From assembly GCA_008973525.1 (NCBI GenBank), contig WACJ01000515.1, positions 372,001 through 436,000 on the forward strand: 64,000 nucleotides of DNA. Reading direction: 5' to 3'. The notes under the pieces are model-generated. The model was not told the DNA's origin. It made no database searches and was given only the letters and a program-made list of their open reading frames with translations. Below, one piece after another: positions 13,801 through 25,800 of the stretch. Position 1 is the stretch's first letter; every line of letters begins with the position of its first letter. The translations under genes and the position numbers were made by a program. This DNA comes from Stenopsyche tienmushanensis (lineage: Eukaryota; Arthropoda; Insecta; Trichoptera; Stenopsychidae).

Positions 13801-16800
13801 TTTCAAATTTCATTTCATTCCATCGTCATATTTTCGTACATTATTTGAGGTTTGAATGTTTTTAGCTTCTTTTTAACGCCTTTATTCTCGAAATACTCAT
13901 ATATAAATTTTTCAATGTATCAATGGTCCCCAAACTGAATATTAAATAAACCAAAAACTATTATCCTTAAATTATGAACGGGTTACAATATATTTTTTTA
14001 GAATAGTCGAATTAATATCATATGAAATCTATTTGTTTGGGGATCGTCGAATACGGGCAAATGCTCTAAGGATGGTTTTGTGTTGCCTAAATTGCATTCT
14101 TAATAGATGTACAATGTTTACATGTAAAATTATATTTATTACAATCATTCATTAAAAGATTTGGCTTAATTTCATCTCATGTTTATTAATTTATAAGTAT
14201 CCTTCGAGAGATCTGCTTACGAATATGCACTGCAAAAATATGTGATATATTTTGTGAAAAATTTAGTTGCTGTTAATTTTTTTCAGATATATTCTACTTA
14301 TTTGCTTAGAGTACGATTTAAAAAAAAATGATTTTGACCGTCGATGATAATATCAAATCATGAGAGGGGAAGAAAGTAAGATTACAAAATCTTTTGTAAT
14401 GAACTTATTTATCACGTGGAAAAAATGATTTGATCTCTTTCTTTATAAAAAAAATCAAGAAAATCTCATTTGGTGTATGTGTATATAGGTTTTTGAGCTA
14501 ATTTATTTTTGTTTAACTTATTATTTTGATTGTGTATTTGAAATAAACTTAGTTCGTATCAACACCTTTATTAAAAAGCTTTCAAAAGTGTTATACGACA
14601 CTCAATGCTATATTTTTTCTGAATTTATTGCAAGTATGGTATTGAAAAATATGCTTATTGTCGTTTAAAGCTATCCTAAAATTTTTTTGTCAAAGTAAAC
14701 ATCATTGATTATTCTCTGTAATAAATAATTGCATGGTCCAGAGAATGTATTTATAAATTTGTATAGAAGCTTTCATTTTTTTAAAATTATTTTTTTTATT
14801 TATAGTCATTTCCCTCAATACGGAGGGTGGAGATTTCTTTGAAATGAGAAAGAATTTCAAAATTGAGGTTTATCATTACCATGCAAATTTTAATACACTT
14901 ATTTTAACACAATATTTGGATAGATTTATGAGAATTTTCAAGTCAATATATTTGTATTACCATTAAAATCTACTCATGCATACGTTCTCTTCTCTAACGT
15001 AAACAACTGTATAAACAATTATATGGTAAATATAAGCTTATATTGACTCTTATACTCTCATTTTGATATTAAACTTCATTTAAATACTTTTAAAAAAATG
15101 AGTATTAAATATTTGAAATCATCATAAGTAAATTAAAGATCTTTTAAGAACCGTTACTCAAAAAAATACAAATTCATTGTAAAAGACGGCATTTTAGCTG
15201 TTAATTGTCCCGCCTTTTATTGGATTCAAAAGCCTTTTTATACTTTTTGCCAGTGAAACGTCTCAATTGTTACTATTTACCAAACCGGTTTGTCTCCCAA
15301 ACATGATCATAGTTTTAAAAAATATATATGATTTGATTCATACTCAAAGCATTACAAAAACTTTATTGATTTAAATCTGCATATATATGAAGAAAAATTG
15401 CTTGTTTTACCAGTCCTTCATTCGTCCACATTATTTAAAAGCCTTTATATTAAAAAAAATATAATATTTAATGACAATATTTTTACAAAGTTGATTTTTT
15501 TTATAAATTACGTTATATTATTGTGTGATAAGAATTATTTCTATATTTTTAAAAGCAAATGCCATATAAAAAAATCTATTATTTTACAAAACATTGTAGA
15601 TTTATCCATTTGATGTGTATATGATCTGATGGGAATTTAAAAATATTTTAATTATGCAAAAATTTTGCCGTTGAATCATGTACTAGGATCATCTATAAAG
15701 TAAGGTTACAAGGACTCCTGGGCTTGGGGGATATTTTTTTATTCGAAGTTCGCAGATCTGGTTTTTAAGGTGGATCCTAACTCAATTTGTTTGGTCCCGC
15801 GTGTTTGTCGGCCATTTTGTTCAGTTACAGTAAATTCTTCTGATGGAGACGTTGTCGCGCGCTTTCACTAACCCATTTTGGATTCTGGGATATTGTGATA
15901 CATCCATGTTTCATTCCCCGTCACAATATAGTCCAGAAAAGCTTCTATCATAAATGAGATTTCGAGAAATGCCAGAAAATTCTTCATTTCGCAATTGTTC
16001 TTCAATTTGTTGCACATGCTCGTTAAAAATCACTGATGATCTCCCACTCCTTGCCACATCATGAATTTCAATACGGCCTTTTCTGATGAACCTAACCCAC
16101 TTGGTTACATGTTGTCGACTTATCACATCTCTACCAAACTTCCAAAAGCTTCCGATGGATATTCGCTTCGGTATTATTCTGCAAAATCAAAATCGGATGA
16201 CTACACGACTACCTCTCCATCGGAAAAAATTACTGTAAATGAATAAAATGGCTGAAAAACATGCGGGACCAAATTGACTGTTAGGATTCCTCCTACACAC
16301 CAGGTGTGCCAATTTCGAAACAAAATATTTTTCTCGACCTCAGGAGCCCTTGTAACTTTATTTTCTAGATGACCTTCGTGTCTAATATTTTTTTACCAAG
16401 ATTCAAAACGTACGATTATCGACTGTTATGTATTGTTTTACGCGCATAACTATAATCACCTGGACGCTGAATGGTGTAAGGCAGTTTATTTTAAGGGTGT
16501 CATTTTTTAAATCTATAAAATTATTATTATATTAATAGAATTACATCAAAACAGTGTAAATAATTTCTTTACAATTTTAATTAGTGCAAGTTTTTGCAAG
16601 ACATGTAGTGTGAATGGCGACCCTTAAGATACAATCCATTAGTTGTTTGGGGAACATGTCTCAAATGCAATTCTTCATGAGATAATGCCTCCTTAAAATT
16701 AATAATCAATCGATGAAACCCTTTTTGATAATAGTATAAGAATAATTATGAGTAATCAAATCGCATGCTGGAGCAGTTTTTTTTATATAAGACTTTATGA

Positions 16801-19800
16801 TAAAAAGGAACGTTTTGAGCGTAGATGATTAGATGAAAATGCTGTATTTTTGTTCATTGTTTTTCAAAAATTATTCTTTCACATTTTTTTAAAAATTAAT
16901 TATATGATTTTAGATCGATTGTATATGTTTACAAATGTCGAAACATTGTTTCCCAAAATTTTATTTGGTATAGACATTTTGTTGAAAATACTTTACACTT
17001 TATTCATCAAGATTATTTTAACTGTAAAGTGACATTCTATATAATCTAATTAAAATGTGTAAAGTATCGAGGATTTAACAAGTTTAAAATACATATTAAT
17101 GTTTATATACATTTTTAAGCGACTGGTGATGTATTGATTTAATATATTTGTGTGTATATTACATAATTTAGGTGGTACAAACCGAGCACATTGGGAAGAT
17201 GTCACCGATAGTACACCTTTAACATTTGTTAATGACTGTGTCTCATTCACCACAACTGTATCGGCAAGATATTGGCTCATGGACTGTAGAAATGTTAGCG
17301 AAGCAACTAAAATGGCTACAGAGCTTTACAGGTATCATATATTCCCCCCTAACATATCACAAAATGTGGCAATCATAGTTTAAAATGGTTTTTATTTATT
17401 TTACTATGTAATATTTTAATGTTTGTATATTCAATATGTAAATTCAAAATTCCAGGGAAGCAATTCACGTACCATTCATGGCAAGATTCGTAGTTTATGC
17501 CAAACGAACAGAACAACTTCAAGCACAATTGAGAGTATTCTGTGTTACCGACGATAGAGAAGATAAAACTCTTGAGAGAATGGAGAAATTCGCACAAGTT
17601 GCCAAAAGTCGTGATGTTGAAGTATATTATAAATATAGAATTAACGTGTAATTTTAAAATAAATCAAATTAATGCGCTTAATTGAAAATATTTGCATTAA
17701 AGGTACACGAGGGTAAACCAGTATTTTTGGAAATGGGCGGGAACTTTTCACCCGTTGCAAAATCTGGCGAACAACCCAAACTAGAATTCAGAGCTCTTCG
17801 TGAAAACCGTCTGCATTTAGCAGCTATGGTTCGAGGTGCACATGCCGATGCCGTTGCTCGATGTCAATTCATGCGTGAAGCACGTCGTCCAAAAGGAGAA
17901 CCTGCGCAAACGCCCGTAATTATAAATTATGTTTGATAAAACAAATAATTTTCATTCTTATTTTTCCTAAAATATTCATTACTTTTTTCCCAGATATGTG
18001 TACTTAATATAGTTTTACCAGAAGAAGTCATACCATCTGATATTAGTGCTCAGACATATCAAAGTAAACAGACCGTCAAGGAAACCATCACGGTAGAAAC
18101 TACAGTTCATGCAGAATTCGACGACGGTGACAACAAATGGCCGGATAAACTCACCGACGAAAGGTATACTCGTATAATTATGATTGAATGTGATATATAT
18201 TAGGGTACGTCATTAAAGAATATGAATCAATATTTCAGAATCACTTCCATATGTAATCTATTGGGGATGGATTGGGTGCCTTTGGCTTATGAGCTGGGAG
18301 TAAGCTCGGCGGCCGTGGCCAATATTAGAGAGCGGGGTGTCAACGGGGCCCAACAAGCAGCTTTAATGCTTCAATTGTGGCGTACAGGAGGACTTAAAGC
18401 TCATGGTAAATTAAATATATAAATACAACAACTGTGAGATTTTATTTTAAACTTTCAATTGATTTAAACGACTGAAAAATATTTCAGATAATTCAATAGA
18501 ATTGGCATTATGTCGAATTGGAAGAGAAGATGTATTACTTCCTCAGAGTGTGGCCGAAGCCGAAAGGCGAATACAAAGGAATATTTATCAAGAAAGACAA
18601 TCTTCCGAGGAGATAATCGGATACAAGAGTCCTGATTCAGGTAAATATTTACATATTATTATGCAATATTTTAATATTTTGCAATTGTTCATATAACACA
18701 AACGAAAAATTTGATTACAGAATACATTGAGAAAGAAATATTGGATAACGCATTATTAGAACAAGAAGACATTAATAAGGCTTTCGATAAGGCAAATGAA
18801 GCTGAACGATCGAGTCGAGATTTATTGGAAAGAAAAGATATCGCAATGGACGATTCCATTGGAGAAAGAGAAGAAGCCAAATATTCACCCGAAGAGAAAT
18901 CATATATCGAAGAAGGCAGCGATCGAGAGCCTTCTCTGTCGATATCTGAAGAAAGTGAAGAAGAAGACGGTATTTTTTCACTCAATAATCACAACTGATA
19001 TGGTCTAATTATTAAAAATAATCACTAAAAATGATTTTTTTGGCGAAACATATCTCAATCGGAGAACTGATTATTGGTATCCGAGATCTATTTGTCCAAT
19101 TTTTAACTTACTAACAAAACAATTCTCAGTATTGTGATATTTGTATGTGCCAAAAAGCTTTTTGGTACTTTTTTATTTTATTTGAGTTTATAACAAAATG
19201 TGTATGAAATAATTCTTGCTTTTGGCAGGTATTAAAAAGAGTGTGGCTGAACGAAAAATACAAATAACGAGAAAACTCAGTTCTGGTAAAGTATCAGCTT
19301 CAAAGCAAAAGAGAGAACTTAAAGAGGAGATTATCGAGATTAAAAAGCAAATAAACCCTGAGATTAAAAAATTCCACGTACAACAAACAACTGTTATACA
19401 AGTAATAAGTCATGAAATTGTTAAATGGAGGTTTTTATTGTTGAATAAAAATAATTTATTTTAATTAATTTCACTTACAGGATGGCAAAGAGTCAGGAAA
19501 ATTATCAAAGAAGTCATCAGAAGAAGAAGAGATTGTCAAAAAACCCATACCTGCGGTAATTGAACAGGTTGAAGCACCAAAAGAAAAAGTTTTACCCAAA
19601 GCCGGACCACGCCATATGCAAAAGCATATAAGAAATGAGTCTATGATTCGATTTTCATCCGGAGATTTTTCAGATGTAAAAGTTCCGGCAAAAAAACCAG
19701 AAGAAAAAATTGTAGAAACAAAAGAAGAAACTATCACCAAACAAATATCACCCACTACAAAGACTGAAACCACAAAAGAAATATTCACCACATTCGAAGA

Positions 19801-22800
19801 CAATGTGAGAACAATTACCACAAAAGAAGAGATAATTACGGTTATAGAAAAAGACATAGCGGAAGCGCCATTGAAGGAAAAAATTAGCAGTTTTGAAAGT
19901 AAAATGTTATCAGAAAAAACTAAATCGGAAACTGAAAAAATTGAGTCTACTGTTAAATTAACAGAAGAGGCGCTAAAGAGACACACCGAACAACAGAAAT
20001 CGACCACAGAATATACTGAAGATTTTATAAAAGACCAAATAAGAGCACACGAGGCATTGATCAGTGAACACGTTACATCTGATGAAACCAATATTACATT
20101 TGAAAAACAAATAAAATACGAGGATCCTGGTAGTCCAGATCTTGTATCCGATTTCGCTGCCGAATTAATGAAAGCCGAGGAAACATTCAGAGCTTCGGCT
20201 GATTTTACCAGCGACAAATATACAGAAGGCTATTTCAAGGGAAACCAAACCGTTCCTAAATCATTTACAAAAATAGCGAGGACTGATTCTACAATTGTAC
20301 AGTTTTCATCGGAAGAAGATAGCGAATTCTTAAAGAAGTCGACTGATTCTGAAACGGAAACAGAATCCCAGATTGTTACGGTTAAGCAACAGATTGGATT
20401 GATAGAGGGACAGATAGATATAAATAAGGGATCCGTGAAAACCGATACATCATCTAAATCTAAAATTGATAGCGTCTTCATTGACGGTGAAAAGTTACCG
20501 TTGAAAATTGAAATCAAAAGTGAAATAGTCGAAGAACCGATTGCTACATTTTTGGAGAAAGAAAAATTAATAGAACATGAAATTATATCTTCCTTAAAAG
20601 AAACTGACGATAAATTAAGAGTAGATTCTCTTGAAGATTCTCTGCAGATTTCGTCAGATGAAGATGCACAAATACAACCGACAGATGATGAGAGTGAATC
20701 TCAAATCAAAGATCAATTATTTGATGAACCGGCTGCTAAAGTGGTACATGATTTTTCCTTGCTTTAAGTTCTTTGTAGTGTTGAAAACATAATTAGTTTG
20801 ATGCATAATTGATTAATGTTGTTTTATTGATTTCAGGTCGACGTTAAACAAATCATCACAGAAACAAAGGTAGATTTTAGCGAAACTCACGCTCGTTCAG
20901 ATTCAATGGGATCAGATTTCTCAAAAATGTCTGTTTCTGAGGCTCCACAGATTGAAAGCACTAAATCACCCAAACATATTTCACAAGAGTCGCCTCTGCT
21001 TTATTCTCAGTCGACTGCCGATAAAACGGATTCTTTAGCCGATTCCGTACAAAGCACCGAAAGAGACATGAGTTACGTCTCTCAATCAGAATCCAAAGTC
21101 TATTCGAAAGAAACGCGTCCGACGAGAAGCGATTCGTTGGATGAAGCGTCTCAGTTCTCCGATATGGAAGAAACTCAAATTGGATCACATATATATTCGG
21201 TATCGGATTTCAGTGCAACAAAAGCTGCCGCTACTTCTATTAAAGTGGACACCATGAGATTTTTAGAAGAGGAAACAGTTTTCAGTACTAGTGAATTACA
21301 CAGTAGTCCAAAGAAAGCGGAAAAGGTAAGCTTTTGTTTATAGATGTTTTAGTATTAATAGTAGTTTAGAATACATTTGAAGTTTAAATATTGTATTTTT
21401 CAGACGACTTCTGAAGAACCAGCCATAAGTGCCAAAGCAAGACAATTTATTGAAACAGTACCAGAGGACGACTCTTTGGTTCAAGACTGCTTTTTCTCAA
21501 AACGAATATACTCCGATTCATTGGAAGAATCGGAACAATATGGAACTGATAACGATTCACGACGTCCGTCAGAAGCAGATTCTCTTAAATCTGATAAATC
21601 TGACTTTTCTGGCAAAGATGCCCCGTATAAAATGAGTAAAATATCTTCAGAAATAGAAGAAGGCATTGATGAAAATTTAGATTCAAGCCTGATTGAAAAT
21701 GATAAACTTGAAGATGAAGAAGAGGAACCCAAATTTGAATTTGTCACAATGAAACAAGACTCGAAGGAAATGAAAGATGATTCATCATCTTTCATCGAAG
21801 CAAGTGATGCAGCCCAAGATGCGCTATTAAAGAAAGTCACTACAAAGAGGCATTCTAGAAATGAATCAATATCGATCATTAAATTTTCGTCGACCGAATT
21901 GAAAGACTCGGAAATGGCCAAATTGGTAAATGTCCCACCAGAAATTCCACAGCGAGCAACCGAATTTCAAATGTTTGTCACGGAAGCAATCGATGATTAC
22001 AACGATGAACGAGTATCCTCGTTCGATAAAGAGGATCTTTCAGATAAAATTTCTTCCGAGAGCAGCCGTGAGATTGAAATATCCGAAAAGAAATGGTCGG
22101 ACGGAGGAACATCTGATAAAATATCTTCAGAAGATGCCGTAACCGATAAGCCTTCAAGCGAGAGTGCAAAAATTGATGAATCCGTAATGAAAGCCTCAAC
22201 TGATACAGTTCTAGGACCCGATGCAAAGAGTCCCGATTTAGTGATGGACGATAAAAGTGACGAATTTGAAGATAGCAACACATTTAAAGGATTGCAAAAA
22301 GGATCTCCCACGTTGAGAAAAATTGAAACGAAATTAAGCGGCCTGAAAGATTTAGGTGATCAACCTGATTTAATTACCACGGCAAAATTAGACGAGGCTT
22401 TAAGTATGTTTAGATATTAATTAGTATGATTTTGTATTGAATTTTATTTCGTAATACAATCATCTATTATTTTAGAATCCGTTACTCAATCTCCCGGATT
22501 GAAACGTGCTTCATTAGGGAGTGCAGGCGATGGCTCGTTTGATCTTCTGGGTGGCAAAAGAACCTCCGATGCACCTAGTTTGACCGATTCCAGGGATTAT
22601 ACATTTGAGGAATCGGAGGATAGTATTCCATTAAGAGACAATAAACAAGACATCGAAAGCAAAGCTAAGGCTATTTTAGGCACGATATAATTTATCATAA
22701 TCTACGCTTTTATTCGTTTAAAGATAGAATATTTAAATACGTTTCAATTCCAAATTATAGAACCAATATATGACAAGGCAATACGCGCAGTCAGGGGTGA

Positions 22801-25800
22801 TTCATTAGACGATGCTGAACCATTTTGTATGGATCAAGATCAAGAATCATCGCGTCTGCCGGGAATACAAGAACAACAGTGCGTTTAATCAAATGTGATT
22901 AATGTATTATAAATATCCATTTATTTAATCGAAAATATTCATTTATAGGCAAGCGACGGAAGTAAGAAGTGACGTTGCTGAAAGAATAACATCTGAATTA
23001 CGTACAAGTAACGTTGTAGAAAAGGTAGATACCGTATCAAATGTGACTGTGACTATAATAGGAACGGATGAAAAAGAAACTAAGTTGGTATTGACCAAAG
23101 AAGCTTCGAAAGATGCAGATAAGGATTATTCGGTTCATTCGTCGCCGGATGAAGTCGAAGAAAAAATATGCACAGACACAGAATCAGGTAAAAATTTTAA
23201 TTATTAAATATATAGAAGATTGACTAGTGATTTAATAAAGGTTTTTTTATTTTATTTGATCCCAACTTATTTTACAAGGATTAGATTCGTAAATCTATGG
23301 AAAGTGTATGTTGTCCGTAATTGATTATCGACAGAAATTGAACCCAAGAGATGCCAAATTATTATCCAATTATTTTTAGAAGTATTTATTTATTTGATGC
23401 ATGTTTAAAATTTAATGAAATTTCTAAAACGAGATACTAATCATTACATCAATATTTACACTGTTTGCTAATATATTTTGATTAATTTTCTTACATCAAA
23501 TCAACGGCAATTAATATTATTTTTAGAACTTGATCAAGCAAAGGTATTGGAAATCATTGAACCTACTTCAGAAGGTGATAATGGATTTGTTCCAATTTTC
23601 GATACCAGTAAACTGAAGCAAGACTCATTGGATGATGCAGATGACTTTTTTGCAGAAAAAGAGGTATTTTATAAATATTATAAAGATATAACATGCAATT
23701 ATTAAACATAAATATGTTTTATATAAATACATAATATTTGATTTCCTTATTTTATAGGGTATTTTTGAAGACATGGAAGAATATGCAAAGCAACAGTTTT
23801 CTTCCGAGTCTAAACCCGAATTTGATTCTTCTACTTACACAACAACAACATCATCTGTTCAAAAAACGTCCAGTGGTACCATACAAGAAGTGACGAAAAC
23901 AATTAAAACAACAGTTTCGTATACAAGCAGCGATATAAAAACTGATTTAAAAACAACGAAAGAAACCACGGAAGATGCTGATTCCATAAATACCGATGAA
24001 TCTTCAGATCAAGGCCAATTACCCGAAAGACACATTTTACGAAGCATTTCAGAAGTCGGTGCAACCGCAGCAGCTTCAATAGGAATCGAATTGAAACCCG
24101 AAGATTTAGATTTGCACTCGTTTGAAATAGTCAGAGATAGCTCTGTCACTTCAACCAAAGTTGAATCACAAGTTCATGAAAAACATGTAGAAACTAGTGA
24201 AATCCTATTAAAAGAAACGGATATTACGTCAATGCAGAAAGATCACGTCGTAAAAGAAATTTCATCTGATCATAGTACGACAGTTGCAGAAACAATCGGT
24301 AAAGAAAAGGCATTGAAACGAGAGCATTCGGTTACGGATTTAATGGGGGATTTAAGTTCAACCCTGGCGGCTTCAGTTGGAATTGAATTAAAGCCAGAGG
24401 AAATAGAGCATGAATCTAAAATAGTTATAACTCGAAAACCCTCCGTCACTGAATTAATAATTGATGCCAATTCGACTCTCGCTGCATCCGTTGGATTAGA
24501 ATTAAAATCAGACGAACATGCAAAAGATACTGAAATAATTCAAGAAGAAAGTATTTCAAAACGCAAACCATCGGTTACTGAACTTCTAACAGATATGACT
24601 ACTACTTTAGCTGCATCAGTTGGATTAGAACTCAAATCTGAAGAATTTAAGCAGGATGAAACAACGGAACATCACGATTTAAAACGCAAACATTCGATCA
24701 CTGAATTAATGACGGATGCTAGTTCTACGTTAGCTGCATCAATTGGACTAGAATTAAAACCAGATGATGTTAAACATGAATCAACGGTGGTGCATAAAGA
24801 ATTAAAACGTGAACATTCAATCACTGATCTTCTGGCAGATGCAAGCTCTACTTTAGCTGCATCGGTTGGATTGGAATTAAAACCAGACGATGTTACAGCA
24901 ACAGTAGATAAAGATATAAAGGTAAGGCACGAACATTCAATGGCTGAATTTATTACTGAAGCAAATCATACTTTAGCAAAGCTAATGGGAACTAAGCAGA
25001 AAGATGTCGAATTTCAGCATGAAGAACCTATTTTAAAACGTGAACATTCTGTCACAGAGCTCATAACAGACACAAGTTCTACTCTAGCTGCATCAGTTGG
25101 GGTGGAATTAAAGCCAGATGTGACAAAAATAGAAACGAAAGATGTTAAGGACGATCATTCAATTACTAAAATCGTGACCGATGCCAGTTCTACATTGACT
25201 GACTTATCAGATTTAGAGATAAAATCTAAAATAAGAAGCCAATTACTGAAACATGAAAAGGAAGCAACGATCAAACACGAGCATCATATGTCTGAAGTGA
25301 TAACCGATTCCAAATCGACAATATCAACAGTCGTCGATTTTGATATCAAGCCCGATGAAATTAAAACAAAAATTGCAGAATGGATGGAGCGCGATATCAT
25401 TGAACCAATTGCTACCATGACTTCAACTGGAATAGACTCGACAAAAGACAGTATAAAAGAAGAAGTTTCAATTATGACACGCGAGGAAAAGTCGAGTTCT
25501 TCCAAAAGCGAAACTATTAAAATAAGCGAATCAACTGTCGAGAAACAGATTTCAAGCGAGACGAAAATTCAGAGCGAAGACCAAAAAGACGATGAAATAT
25601 GCGTCGATCTTTCCCCGGATATTTTAGAAGACACCGAAAAGATCGTGTCGGAAATGAAGGATTTGAATCGAGCCGATCGAAGATGCTCGGATCTTTTGGA
25701 GGGAATATCTCAACCGGGTGGCTCGCTGGTCAGAATCGATACAAGCCACGTTGCACACGGTAGATTTATACTTATATCAATTATACTTATAATAACCACG

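Larger units (their letters stand above)
4805..17171 (+). other. 12.4-kb ankyrin intron within ZU5 domain
   Basis: Donor GTAAGATTT at 4805, acceptor TTTAG at 17171. Besides the candidate microexon at 6825, it holds foldback elements (5068, 7799, 9416, 12588) and three mariner-derived copies (11359, 11791, 15681). The remaining sequence is AT-rich with only short chance reading frames. Confidence 0.85.

Noticed and set aside
19471..20217. 248-codon minus-strand reading frame opposite the ankyrin exon
   Set aside because: It is the complement of a Glu/Lys-rich exon, which gives long Ser/Phe/Val-rich antisense frames. The same applies to the minus-strand frames under 21481-21921, 32481-32873 and 33879-34952.
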